From assembly GCA_030039655.1 (NCBI GenBank), contig JASHVC010000051.1:1-11438 (forward strand): DNA of 11,438 nt. The letters are read 5' to 3'. Positions 1 through 6,311 of the stretch are shown here, piece by piece. Positions within the stretch are counted from its first letter, which is position 1. Each line of letters starts with the position of its first letter. The notes beneath the pieces were generated by a model. That model saw only the letters and a program-made list of their open reading frames with translations. It was not told the origin of the DNA and made no database searches. This DNA comes from Xanthobacteraceae bacterium. GTDB lineage: Bacteria; Pseudomonadota; Alphaproteobacteria; Rhizobiales; Xanthobacteraceae. A program made the translations under genes and the position numbers.

Positions 1-711
1 TTCGATCGGACGTGGCGGGGGAACCAGGCTCGCCAGCACCACGGCGAGGATGCCTGTCAGAAAAATTCCGTCGAACGTTCCGGCGCCGCCGATGGAAGCA
101 ACCGGCGCGCCGAGGCCTTGGACGAGGGAGAGATTGGTGAGGTCGGCGCCGATCAGCGTGCCCATGCCGCCGGCGATGTAGGCAAGCGGCGCGGCATTTT
201 GGCGATCGAGCACCAAGGCGACGACCGCCGTCACCACGGCCGGCAGGAACACCGGCACAGCGATGCCGAGGCCGTGTACGGGATGCGCGAGCCAATGCAA
301 CACCAGCGCAACGATCGCGGTGGCGATCACGCCGTTGACCCACAGGCTCCGCTTGATCAGAAGGTAGAGCGACATGATGGTAGGTATTACGGCGCCGCCG
401 ACATTGACCGCGATCACCGTACCCTGCCAGTTCTCCACGTGCGGGATCACGTAGTGCATGCCGAAATAGTCACGGATCTGGTCAGACATCACGTGCTCGG
501 GCGGCAGTTCGGCGATCGGGATGTTGAAATAGCTGCCGATGAGCGAGGCGAACAACAGCCACATCGCGGTGTTGGAGCTGACGCCTAGGTGAACATAGGC
601 CGAGCGCAGCACGCCCAACAGCAGCAGCACGAACATAATGACGAAAATTCCGACCAGGATGAAGAAGAACGCCGGCGCCAGCGGCAGGTAATGATATTCG
701 CTCATCTGCAT
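1..711 (-). CDS. DUF1614 family integral membrane protein (partial, C-terminus beyond window edge)
   Basis: This is an open frame of 237 codons from ATG at 711 down to base 1 with no stop, so the C-terminal end lies outside the window. The product is very hydrophobic, with about seven likely membrane segments (near residues 14-34, 48-63, 98-119, 127-143, 150-168, 175-190 and 215-231). Two conserved-looking stretches, GADLTN (188-193) and GGAGTFDGIFLTG (208-220), match my memory of the DUF1614 (COG4089-like) family, whose function is unknown; members are about this long, so little is probably missing. A second in-frame ATG at 705 is an alternative start. The gene is divergent from purE across a 129-base spacer. 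No clear promoter for it was found there. The family call is from recognition, not a search. Confidence 0.8.
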   Translation of the reverse strand, partial: MQMSEYHYLPLAPAFFFILVGIFVIMFVLLLLGVLRSAYVHLGVSSNTAMWLLFASLIGSYFNIPIAELPPEHVMSDQIRDYFGMHYVIPHVENWQGTVIAVNVGGAVIPTIMSLYLLIKRSLWVNGVIATAIVALVLHWLAHPVHGLGIAVPVFLPAVVTAVVALVLDRQNAAPLAYIAGGMGTLIGADLTNLSLVQGLGAPVASIGGAGTFDGIFLTGILAVVLASLVPPPRPIE

Positions 712-780
712 GGGTGCTGCTCCACGCTGCGGGGCCTCAACTTTAGTCTCGATCAGGCGGGTGTTTCCAGCGCGCCAGCC

Positions 781-808
781 TTGCGACTCCAACGCGCGAG
801 CCTATAAT
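781..808 (+). promoter_or_regulatory. Sigma-70-type promoter for purEK
   Basis: A perfect -10 box TATAAT lies at 803-808, and TTGCGA (4/6 to TTGACA) lies at 781-786, with a 16-base spacer. Transcription would start near 815 and give a leader of about 26 bases before the purE GTG. The leader is too short for a riboswitch, so any purine control would have to act at the promoter. The assignment is by consensus matching only. Confidence 0.6.
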
Positions 809-840
809 TCGCCGCTTCCTTCGGGCAGGGATTTTTTGCT

Positions 841-1338
841 GTGGCGCCGCTGGGAGCCAAATCCGTCGCGATCATCATGGGCAGCCAGTCCGACTGGCAG
901 ACCATGAAGCATGCCGCGGAGACTCTCGAAGCGCTCGGCGTGCCGCACGCGACACGGATCGTGTCCGCGCACCGCACGCCCGAACGGCTCTTTGCCTTTG
1001 CCAAGGGAGCGAAAGCAGCCGGCATCAAGGTGATCATCGCCGGCGCCGGCGGCGCCGCCCACCTGCCCGGTATGGTGGCCTCGCTCACCAGCCTGCCGGT
1101 GTTCGGCGTGCCGGTCGAGTCGAAGGCGCTGGCGGGGATCGATTCGCTTTATTCCATCGTGCAGATGCCGCCAGGCGTTCCGGTGGGGACGCTGGCAATC
1201 GGGCAGGCGGGCGCCATCAACGCCGCGCTGCTGGCGGCGAGTGTGCTGGCCTTGAGCGACCCGGCGCTGAGCGAGCGTCTCGAAGCATGGCGGGCGCGGC
1301 AGACCGCTGCCGTCGCTGACGAGCCGAAGGAATCCTGA
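841..1338 (+). CDS. purE: N5-carboxyaminoimidazole ribonucleotide mutase PurE (class I)
   Basis: PurE converts N5-CAIR made by PurK into 4-carboxy-AIR in the cytoplasmic de novo purine pathway. The 165-residue length is typical for class I PurE, which forms an octamer. Visible hallmarks are GSQSDW (14-19, phosphate/nucleotide binding), SAHRTPERL (42-50, with His44 equivalent to the catalytic histidine), the glycine-rich [14 protein letters not shown] (68-81), GVPV (89-92) and MPPGVPVGT (109-117). The start is GTG at 841, with AGGG at 827-830 as a modest ribosome binding site. The next ATG (codon 13) would delete the first beta strand. The stop is followed two bases later by the purK start, so the two are one transcription unit, as in many bacteria where PurE and PurK act in sequence. 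Confidence 0.96.
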   Translation: MAPLGAKSVAIIMGSQSDWQTMKHAAETLEALGVPHATRIVSAHRTPERLFAFAKGAKAAGIKVIIAGAGGAAHLPGMVASLTSLPVFGVPVESKALAGIDSLYSIVQMPPGVPVGTLAIGQAGAINAALLAASVLALSDPALSERLEAWRARQTAAVADEPKES

Positions 1339-1340
1339 GC

Positions 1341-2420
1341 GTGAACGGAGCCGTTCTCGAGGCGCAAGCCACGATCGGTATCCTGGGCGGCGGCCAACTT
1401 GGCCGCATGTTGGCGCTCGCTGCAGCGCGCCTCGGCTTCAAGTGCCACGTGTTCGCTCCCAACCCGGACTCTCCGGCCTTCGATGTGGTGCATCGGGTCA
1501 CGTGCGCCGACTACACCGACACCCAGGCCCTCGACCGCTTCGCCGGCAACGTCGATGTGGTCACCTACGAATTTGAGAACGTCCCGGCTGAGACCGCGAC
1601 TTTTCTCGCGGCGCGCGTTCCAGTCCTCCCTGACCCGCAGGTCCTGGCGACGACCCAGGATCGCCTCGCGGAGAAGATTTTCGTCGCGGGGCTTGGCATC
1701 CGCACCGCGGATTTCGCCGCCGTCGCCGAGCCCGGCGAGCTTGCGGCAATCATCGAGCGAATTGGGCGGCCGGCGGTGCTGAAAACGCGCCGCTTCGGCT
1801 ACGACGGCAAAGGCCAGGTGACGATCCGCAACGGTACCGATCCGCAGACCGCCTGGCGCGAGGTCGGCGGCCAGCCCTGCATCCTCGAAGCTTTCGTACC
1901 GTTCGAGCGTGAGGTTTCGGTCATCGCGGCGCGCGGCAAGGATGGCAGGGTCGAATGCTTCGATGTGACCGAGAACGAGCACCGCGATCACATTCTAAAA
2001 GTCTCGCGGGTGCCGGCCGCTCTGTCAGACGTGACCGCGCAGGAGGCGCGGCGGATCGCCGAGGCCATCGCGCGGGCTTTCGACTATGTGGGCGTGTTGG
2101 CGGTGGAGATGTTTGTGCAGCGCAACGGAATGGAACTCCTGGTCAACGAAATCGCACCGCGGGTACACAATTCCGGCCACTGGACCATGGACGGAGCTTC
2201 GGTCTCGCAATTCGAGCAGCATATCAGGGCGGTAGCGGGCTGGCCGCTGGCCAAACCGATCCGCCGCGGCCGGGTGGAAATGATCAATCTGATCGGCAGC
2301 GAGGTCGAGGATTTCCAGCGCTGGCTCGACGTTCCCGGTGCTGCCGTCCATCTTTACGGCAAGGCTGCGGTACGCCCCGGCCGCAAGATGGGGCACGTGA
2401 CCCGTGTATTTGCGGACTGA
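1341..2420 (+). CDS. purK: N5-carboxyaminoimidazole ribonucleotide synthase PurK
   Basis: PurK is an ATP-grasp enzyme that uses ATP and bicarbonate to carboxylate AIR to N5-CAIR, the substrate of PurE. The 359-residue length is normal for the family. Hallmarks in order are the N-terminal GILGGGQLGRML (13-24), TYEFENVP (75-82), the ATP-grasp KTRRFGYDGKGQ (148-159), the metal ligands Glu256 and Glu270, and NEIAPRVHNSGHWT (269-282), which binds metal and substrate. The start is GTG at 1341, with GAAGGA at 1326-1331 inside the end of purE as ribosome binding site, so translation is probably coupled. The reading frame is intact. No strong U-tract terminator follows immediately; a hairpin at 2482-2510 is the first candidate. 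Confidence 0.97.
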   Translation: MNGAVLEAQATIGILGGGQLGRMLALAAARLGFKCHVFAPNPDSPAFDVVHRVTCADYTDTQALDRFAGNVDVVTYEFENVPAETATFLAARVPVLPDPQVLATTQDRLAEKIFVAGLGIRTADFAAVAEPGELAAIIERIGRPAVLKTRRFGYDGKGQVTIRNGTDPQTAWREVGGQPCILEAFVPFEREVSVIAARGKDGRVECFDVTENEHRDHILKVSRVPAALSDVTAQEARRIAEAIARAFDYVGVLAVEMFVQRNGMELLVNEIAPRVHNSGHWTMDGASVSQFEQHIRAVAGWPLAKPIRRGRVEMINLIGSEVEDFQRWLDVPGAAVHLYGKAAVRPGRKMGHVTRVFAD

Positions 2421-2481
2421 CGGGCCGGACGAGCCGCCGCTGGTGGACTTTCCCATCCTAGTCTGGTAAATGCCGCGGCAA

Positions 2482-2510
2482 GGTGGCGTAGCGTGCATCG
2501 CTAAGCCACC
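2482..2510 (+). other. 12-position stem-loop between purK and rpsU
   Basis: GGTGGC (2482-2487) pairs with GCCACC (2505-2510), and TAGCG (2489-2493) pairs with CGCTA (2499-2503). One G/A mismatch separates the two helices, and the loop is TGCAT. It lies 62 bases after the purK stop and 36 bases before the rpsU start. The bases after it (CATTCCATTT) are only moderately T-rich, so it could be a weak terminator for purEK, an RNA processing or stability element, or a leader structure for rpsU. A weak candidate rpsU promoter (TGGACT, 17 bases, TAAATG at about 2445-2473) lies just upstream, which would put the hairpin in the rpsU leader. The structure is seen directly; its role is inferred. Confidence 0.5.
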
Positions 2511-2546
2511 CATTCCATTTCATGAACCCACCGCAAAGGAGCACGC

Positions 2547-2825
2547 GTGCAGGTTCTCGTCCGTGACAACAACGTCGACCAAGCCCTCAAGGCGCTGAAG
2601 AAGAAGATGCAGCGCGAGGGCATTTTCCGCGAGATGAAGCTCCGCGGCCACTACGAAAAACCCTCAGAGCGCAAGGCACGGGAAAAGGCGGAAGCGATCC
2701 GCCGCGCCCGCAAGCTCGCGCGCAAGCGCCTGCAGCGCGAAGGCCTGTTACCCATGAAGCCGAAGCCCACCACTGGCCCGGGCGCCGGCAGGGGCGGACC
2801 GCCGCGCGCGCCCCGCTTCGGCTAA
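2547..2825 (+). CDS. rpsU: 30S ribosomal protein S21 (bS21)
   Basis: This is a small basic protein of 92 residues that binds the 30S subunit near the anti-Shine-Dalgarno end of 16S rRNA and assists initiation. The N-terminal core carries the bS21 signature: [19 protein letters not shown] (3-21), then [20 protein letters not shown] (27-46), followed by an Arg/Lys helix. The last 20 residues form a Gly/Pro-rich tail of the kind seen in alphaproteobacterial S21. The start is GTG at 2547, and AAAGGAG at 2535-2541 gives a good ribosome binding site six bases away (no ATG fits better). It follows purK on the same strand but after a 126-base spacer with its own hairpin, so it may be separately transcribed. 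Confidence 0.96.
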   Translation: MQVLVRDNNVDQALKALKKKMQREGIFREMKLRGHYEKPSERKAREKAEAIRRARKLARKRLQREGLLPMKPKPTTGPGAGRGGPPRAPRFG

Positions 2826-2854
2826 AGAGCGATTTAACATACGCGATGTTGTCC

Positions 2855-2886
2855 GGCGCGGGCGGCTTGGCCCGCGCCATTGTTTT
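2855..2886 (+). terminator. Rho-independent terminator after rpsU
   Basis: GGCGCGGGC (2855-2863) and GCCCGCGCC (2870-2878) form a perfect 9-bp GC stem with a six-base loop GGCTTG, followed by ATTGTTTT. A second small perfect hairpin sits just before it (AACAT 2836-2840, loop ACGCG, ATGTT 2846-2850). This should end the purEK-rpsU transcription unit. Confidence 0.85.
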
Positions 2887-2912
2887 GGCGAAAGGGCGCG
2901 ATATCCTCTAAT
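2885..2912 (+). promoter_or_regulatory. Possible promoter for the TPR lipoprotein gene
   Basis: TTGGCG (2885-2890), a 16-base spacer, and TCTAAT (2907-2912) resemble a sigma-70 promoter. They start within the T-tract of the rpsU terminator, which fits a compact terminator/promoter junction. The match is moderate, and other hexamer choices are possible. Confidence 0.33.
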
Positions 2913-2950
2913 CTCATAGAAGCGAGGCGAAGGGTGCCACGAGGCATCGG

Positions 2951-3826
2951 ATGAAGGGACCAGCAATCGCCAGCCCGTGCGGGAAGATCTCGGCGCTTGT
3001 CGTGTCCGCGTTCGCTGCGTCGTTTCTGGCCGGGTGCTCGACTTTCGACACGCCGACGGTTTCGGGAAAAAACGACGAGGCGCTGTACACGCCGGCACAA
3101 TCGAACCTCGCGTCGCTCGGCGAGGTCGTGCAACAACATCCCAACGATCCGCAGGCCTACAACATGCGCGGCTCGGCCTATGGCGCCGCCGGCATGAATG
3201 CCGAGGCGCTCGCCGACTTCAACAAGGCCATCATTCTCGATCCGGCGTACGGGCAGGCCTACTCCAATCGCGGTCTCGTCTACCGCCGCACCAAACAACT
3301 CGACTCGGCGCTTGCGGACTACGACAAGGCATTGTCGCTCGATAGCGGATATGCGCCTGCCTATCTGGGGCGCGGCATCGTCTACAGTCTGCAGGGGCGC
3401 GGGACCGAGGCGCTCGCCGATTTCAACAAGACGATCTCGCTGCGTCCTAATGACCCGGAAGCCTATTACAATCGCGGCCTGCTCTATCAGAGTCAGCACC
3501 AGCAGCAATTCGCCATCGAAGATTTCTCGACCGCCATCGGGCTCGCGCCGCAACGGCCTGAGCCATACCTTGCGCGCGCGTTGTCGTATCTGGCGCTCGG
3601 CGACAACAAATCCGCCGCTACCGATCTCGACCAGGTGGTGCAGACGAGTCCGGGAGATGCGAAGGCATGGGCGAGCCGCGGCCTCGCCTACGAGCGCCTA
3701 GGACAGAAGGAGAAGGCCGCCGGGTCTTACGCCAAGGCGCTCAACATCAACGACAAGTACGCGCCCGCGGCGTCCGGCTTCGCCCGCGTCGGAGGGCGCG
3801 CGGGGCAGACCTACCAAACTTTTTAG
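2951..3826 (+). CDS. Tetratricopeptide-repeat lipoprotein (NlpI-like architecture)
   Basis: The 291-residue protein starts with a basic/hydrophobic signal sequence ending in a lipobox FLAGC with the acylated Cys at 29, so it should be anchored in an outer or inner membrane leaflet facing the periplasm. After a linker (30-66) there are six TPR units with exact 34-residue spacing (about 67-100, 101-134, 135-168, 169-202, 203-236, 237-270), each showing the AY..RG..Y...G....A..D...A pattern. There is no enzyme domain, so a scaffold or adaptor role is expected, as for NlpI-type proteins; the partner is unknown. The start ATG at 2951 has GAGG at 2941-2944. The VOC gene follows 14 bases after the stop on the same strand and may be co-transcribed. 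Confidence 0.85.
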   Translation: MKGPAIASPCGKISALVVSAFAASFLAGCSTFDTPTVSGKNDEALYTPAQSNLASLGEVVQQHPNDPQAYNMRGSAYGAAGMNAEALADFNKAIILDPAYGQAYSNRGLVYRRTKQLDSALADYDKALSLDSGYAPAYLGRGIVYSLQGRGTEALADFNKTISLRPNDPEAYYNRGLLYQSQHQQQFAIEDFSTAIGLAPQRPEPYLARALSYLALGDNKSAATDLDQVVQTSPGDAKAWASRGLAYERLGQKEKAAGSYAKALNINDKYAPAASGFARVGGRAGQTYQTF

Positions 3827-3840
3827 ATGAGCACGCAACG

Positions 3841-4206
3841 ATGACGATCGTTCTCAATCATGCCATCGTGCCGGCGCGCAACAAGGTCGCCGCCGCCAAA
3901 TTCTTCGCCCACATTTTCGGCCTCAAGCGTGGCCGCACCGGCTACTTCGCGCCGGTGCGGGTCAATAAGACGCTGACGCTGCTGTTCGACGACGAATCCA
4001 AATTCGAAAGCCACCACTATGCGTTCCACGTGACCGATCGCGAGTTCAACGCCATTCTCCGGCGCATCAAGAAAGATAAAATCGTGTTCGGCAGTGCGCC
4101 GTGGAGCCTGGAAGACGGCGAGCTGAACGATTGGGGCGGTGGCCGTGGCGTCTACTTTCGCGATCCGAACGGACACGTGCTCGAGCTGATGACTGTGCCG
4201 CAGTGA
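3841..4206 (+). CDS. VOC (glyoxalase/dioxygenase-fold) family protein
   Basis: The 121-residue protein has the two-beta-alpha-beta-beta-beta-module plan of the vicinal oxygen chelate superfamily. The likely metal ligands are placed as in active members: His7 (NHAIVPA), His59 in the HHYAFHV strand (58-64), and Glu115 in HVLELM (112-117), preceded by YFRDPNGH (105-112), a common family motif. Substrate cannot be told from sequence; glyoxalase-, fosfomycin-resistance- and dioxygenase-like members share this outline. I start at ATG 3841, because residues upstream in the same frame are Arg-rich shadow of the TPR gene; the ribosome binding site is poor, so translation may depend on coupling to the TPR gene ending 14 bases before. 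Confidence 0.8.
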   Translation: MTIVLNHAIVPARNKVAAAKFFAHIFGLKRGRTGYFAPVRVNKTLTLLFDDESKFESHHYAFHVTDREFNAILRRIKKDKIVFGSAPWSLEDGELNDWGGGRGVYFRDPNGHVLELMTVPQ

Positions 4207-4214
4207 GTGTACCT

Positions 4215-4224
4215 GTGGCGCCAC
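4215..4224. other. 10-base perfect palindrome between convergent genes
   Basis: GTGGCGCCAC lies in the 17-base gap between the stops of the VOC gene (plus) and the hydrolase gene (minus). It has no loop or T-tract and is not a convincing terminator; it may be chance in GC-rich DNA. Confidence 0.3.
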
Positions 4225-5204
4225 TAGTCCAAATCGCCGGCGAGGAAGCGAGCAACGGCGTGGAGCGCCCCGTTGGCGTCGAGGTCCTCGTGCCCGCCGT
4301 CGAGAAATTTCACGATGTGCTTGGGCTGGTTGGCAAGTTCAAACATCCGCTCGCCCATCGCGTAGGGGACGGTCTTGTCCTGGAAGCCGTGCAGGATCAA
4401 CAGAGGTGCCGTGACTTTGCCGATGCGTTCATCGGAGTGGAATTGGTCCTTCATCAGCAGCCGCACTGGCATGTACCAGTAGCGGATCGAGGCGATTGCG
4501 GCCGTCGAAGTGAAGGGTGCCTCCAGGATCACGCGGCCGACTGGCTTTTCGGCCGCAATGGCCACCGCGACGCCGGAGCCGAGCGACTCGCCCCAGAGCA
4601 CGATCTGCTTCGCCGGATAGCGCGCCGCCGCGAACGCGTAAGCGGCCTCGGCGTCGGCGATCAAACCGTGTTCGCTCGGGGTGCCGCCGTTGCCGCCGAA
4701 GCCGCGATATTCGAGCGCCACTAGGCCGATGCCGTCGGCGATGAGTCTCTTAAAGCGCTCGACGCGGTAGTGCAGCGCGCCGCCATTGCCATGGAAATAG
4801 AGAATGACCGGTTTGTCGTTTTGCGGTGCGACGTGCCAGACGGTGCTGCCGACTCCGTCCGCGGCCGTGAGCGCCACCTCCTCGGCTTGGGGCAGACCGG
4901 CCTGCGCCGGCGTGGCGTGCGTCGTGTCGGGGAAATACATCAACGAACGCTGTGTCGCGTACAGAACGCCCGCAATGCTCGCATAGATGCACAGCCCAAC
5001 GATTGCGATTCCTATGACCAACTTCCTCGTTTTGGAGGGTGAGCGTGCGCGCGGTCCGATGGCGCGCCATGCTCGGGCGACAACTCCACGGCACATCGCG
5101 AACACGCGGGCAATAGACGGTTGTTTGCGTTCAGGCTGCGCCGCGTTGGCGAGCTCGCTCGCGCCGTCGATGCTCGCCTTCCGTTGTACCGTAAGGGGGC
5201 GCAT
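4224..5204 (-). CDS. Membrane-anchored alpha/beta hydrolase (YfhR/BEM46/ABHD13-like)
   Basis: The 326-residue product has a hydrophilic N-terminal part (1-60), one membrane segment (about 62-82, followed by TQRSLMYFPD), then an alpha/beta hydrolase domain. The oxyanion-region motif FHGNGG is at 137-142, the nucleophile elbow GESLGSG at 205-211 (Ser207), the acid is probably Asp276 (GFQDKTVP), and the catalytic His is 305 (DGGHEDL). The MYFP motif after the membrane segment and this triad order are typical of the BEM46/ABHD13 type, which are serine hydrolases with mostly unknown substrates. The annotated ATG at 5204 has a weak ribosome binding site, and the extra 60 residues are unusual for the family, so a start nearer the membrane segment cannot be excluded. 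It ends 17 bases from the convergent VOC gene. Confidence 0.85.
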   Translation of the reverse strand: MRPLTVQRKASIDGASELANAAQPERKQPSIARVFAMCRGVVARAWRAIGPRARSPSKTRKLVIGIAIVGLCIYASIAGVLYATQRSLMYFPDTTHATPAQAGLPQAEEVALTAADGVGSTVWHVAPQNDKPVILYFHGNGGALHYRVERFKRLIADGIGLVALEYRGFGGNGGTPSEHGLIADAEAAYAFAAARYPAKQIVLWGESLGSGVAVAIAAEKPVGRVILEAPFTSTAAIASIRYWYMPVRLLMKDQFHSDERIGKVTAPLLILHGFQDKTVPYAMGERMFELANQPKHIVKFLDGGHEDLDANGALHAVARFLAGDLD

Positions 5205-5305
5205 GATCCAGGCTCTTGCAGTCTATGGCGACGCAGATGACGCGACGATCAAATCGCCGCTCGCGCGTCGCGCAAACGAGACGGTGCCAGATAAACGTGG
5301 CGCGC
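5205..5305. other. Hydrolase upstream region with a 7-bp inverted repeat
   Basis: This stretch separates the hydrolase start from the terminator of the next minus-strand gene, so it should hold the hydrolase promoter. I could not find a convincing -35/-10 pair. It does hold CGCGACG (5241-5247) and CGTCGCG (5266-5272), a perfect 7-bp inverted repeat with an 18-base centre, which could be a regulator site or a weak leader structure. Nothing coding is apparent. Confidence 0.3.
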
Positions 5306-5341
5306 GAAAGAAAACCGGCCGGCTGCAGATGAGCCGACCGG
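5306..5341 (-). terminator. Rho-independent terminator after the proline-rich secreted protein gene
   Basis: Read on the minus strand, CCGG-t-CGGCT and AGCCG-g-CCGG arms (plus 5338-5341/5332-5336 and 5320-5324/5315-5318) form a stem with one mismatch and a seven-base loop, followed by TTTTCTTTC (plus 5306-5314). It lies about 40 bases past the stop at 5381 and points the same way as that gene, so the hydrolase gene beyond it needs its own promoter. Confidence 0.75.
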
Positions 5342-5380
5342 CTGAATTCGCGTGAGGATGCGCAACAAACGCGCCCTGAC

Positions 5381-5767
5381 TTATGGACAGACCTGCACGG
5401 TTCGCACCCGATACCCGTTAAACTCCTCGACCCAAACCCGGCGTTTGGCCCAATGGCATCCGGGCGCGAGCTGAGCGTAAGCCACGGGTGGGGCCGCATA
5501 AGCACCCGGAGGCGGCGGGGGAGGTGCGTAGCCCGGAGGCGGTGGAGGCGGCGGATAATAGCTGGGAGGAGGTGGCGGATAGTAAGGCGGCGGCGGAGGT
5601 GGACTGTTGGCGATCGCGCTGCCGATGATCGCGCCGGCGGCCACGCCTCCGAGGACGCCCGCGCCGACAGCGCAGCCGAAGCAGGCAGCATTTGCCGTGC
5701 TAGGAACGGATATTGACGCGAGGCCAATGCCGGTTGCCGCGGCGAGGCCGATGAGCGATTTGTACAT
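5381..5767 (-). CDS. Secreted glycine-zipper protein with polyproline/tyrosine linker
   Basis: The 128-residue product has a Sec signal peptide (1-27, cleavage after ANA), a short glycine zipper GVLGGVAAGAIIGSAIA (37-53), and a low-complexity linker (56-97) made of blocks of five to seven prolines separated by YY, SYY, GYA or GAY. A tail (99-128) follows, with two cysteines (104 and 127) bracketing VEEFNGYRVR. Two further cysteines lie just after the signal peptide (29, 32). I chose ATG at 5767, because AAGGAG at 5773-5778 is five bases away and the signal peptide begins there; upstream in-frame codons look non-coding. Function is unknown; an envelope or surface role is plausible. The polyproline runs should make translation depend on EF-P. 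Its neighbour at 6014-6274 has the same architecture. Confidence 0.78.
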   Translation of the reverse strand: MYKSLIGLAAATGIGLASISVPSTANAACFGCAVGAGVLGGVAAGAIIGSAIANSPPPPPPYYPPPPPSYYPPPPPPPGYAPPPPPPGAYAAPPVAYAQLAPGCHWAKRRVWVEEFNGYRVRTVQVCP

Positions 5768-5784
5768 GCATTCTCCTTGTGTGG

Positions 5785-5828
5785 TCGGGTTGGAATCCCG
5801 ATCCAGGGTTTCTGTGAGCAGAAATCCC
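5785..5828 (-). promoter_or_regulatory. Two consecutive hairpins in the leader of the proline-rich secreted protein
   Basis: Just upstream of the ribosome binding site are TCGGG (5785-5789) / CCCGA (5797-5801), a perfect 5-bp stem with a seven-base loop. Next comes GGG-TTTCTG (5806-5814) / CAGAAA-T-CCC (5819-5828), nine pairs with one bulged T and a four-base loop. Both would be in the mRNA leader, the first only seven bases from the Shine-Dalgarno. They may affect translation or mRNA stability. The pairing is seen directly; the role is inferred. Confidence 0.4.
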
Positions 5829-5913
5829 CGTAATTGCCCCCGGTTGGTCCAAAGAACTCGCCCCAAGCGCCGTTAAAGTACGGGACTCTTTGGCGAAAGT
5901 TGGGTGCGCCAGC

Positions 5914-5938
5914 ACCGTCCATCGGAGTCGCGGACGGT
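5914..5938. other. 7-bp inverted repeat between the two secreted-protein genes
   Basis: ACCGTCC (5914-5920) and GGACGGT (5932-5938) form a perfect inverted repeat with an 11-base centre. It has no T-tract on either strand. It lies downstream of the 6014-6274 gene and upstream of the 5381-5767 gene, so it could be a regulator site for the latter or an mRNA 3' structure for the former. Confidence 0.35.
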
Positions 5939-5959
5939 TATTGAATCTCAAAGCCTCGC

Positions 5960-5980
5960 GGCGCCCCCAGAAGGGACGCC
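5960..5980 (-). terminator. Weak candidate terminator after the small glycine-zipper protein
   Basis: On the minus strand GGCG-T-CCC and GGG-G-G-CGCC (plus 5960-5980) form a GC stem with one bulge and a TTCT loop, 34 bases past the stop at 6014. The following bases hold only a short CTTTG, so it lacks a proper U-tract. Confidence 0.3.
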
Positions 5981-6013
5981 GTCATGGAGTGGATGACTCG
6001 GAGCGCTCGTAGC

Positions 6014-6274
6014 TTAGTAGCAGGCGCGTACCCAGCGGTACCCGTTCCAATAAGTCCGCCAAACGCACGGTCCATACGGATACGGTCCGTAACCGTAGTA
6101 GCCGTACGGATAATAATACGGTGCCGCCAATGCGCTGCCGACGATAGCGCCAGCCACGACGCCACCGACGATCGGCCCCGGGCCCCACCAGCGTGCTTCG
6201 GCCGTGCCGGACGTGGCCATCGTCGCCAAGCCGATAGTCGTCGCAGCAAGAAGAGCAGTCACAATCTTCTTCAT
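6014..6274 (-). CDS. Small secreted glycine-zipper protein with Gly/Tyr-rich linker
   Basis: The 86-residue product has a Sec signal peptide (1-27, cleavage after AEA), then RWWGPG, a glycine zipper IVGGVVAGAIVGSALA (35-50), a tyrosine/glycine/proline linker (52-68), and a tail with Cys70 and Cys85 bracketing WNGYRWVR. The start ATG at 6274 has GAGGT at 6281-6285, six bases away; the longer in-frame ATG at 6313 has no ribosome binding site and would spoil the signal peptide. Zipper, linker type and NGYR tail match the protein at 5381-5767, suggesting a diverged tandem duplication. Function is unknown. Similar short secreted proteins are common in rhizobia as hypothetical proteins. A candidate general-stress promoter lies upstream. 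Confidence 0.78.
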   Translation of the reverse strand: MKKIVTALLAATTIGLATMATSGTAEARWWGPGPIVGGVVAGAIVGSALAAPYYYPYGYYGYGPYPYGPCVWRTYWNGYRWVRACY

Positions 6275-6311
6275 GGCATTACCTCGATAGGGTGTTGATC
6301 CTCGCACTTCC

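Noticed and set aside
118..588. Plus-strand open frame of 156 codons rich in His, Asp and Arg
   Set aside because: It is the opposite-strand shadow of the DUF1614 membrane protein, whose hydrophobic translation is clearly the real one.
1149..1991. Minus-strand open frame of 280 codons across purE/purK
   Set aside because: It lies antisense to two well-recognised enzymes and shows no family features; long antisense frames are common in GC-rich DNA.
841..2420. Purine riboswitch ahead of purEK
   Set aside because: The TATAAT promoter leaves only about 26 bases of leader, too short for a known purine riboswitch.
2834..3553. Minus-strand frame of 239 codons across the TPR gene
   Set aside because: It is antisense to an exact 34-residue TPR array; its own pseudo-repeats simply mirror the TPR repeats.
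3667..3840. N-terminal extension of the VOC protein
   Set aside because: The extra 58 residues are Arg-rich out-of-frame translation of the TPR gene; the VOC fold starts at 3841.
5131..5922. Minus-strand frame of 263 codons overlapping the proline-rich secreted protein
   Set aside because: It is an alternate frame crossing a terminator and the leader; the frame with signal peptide and ribosome binding site is the real gene.
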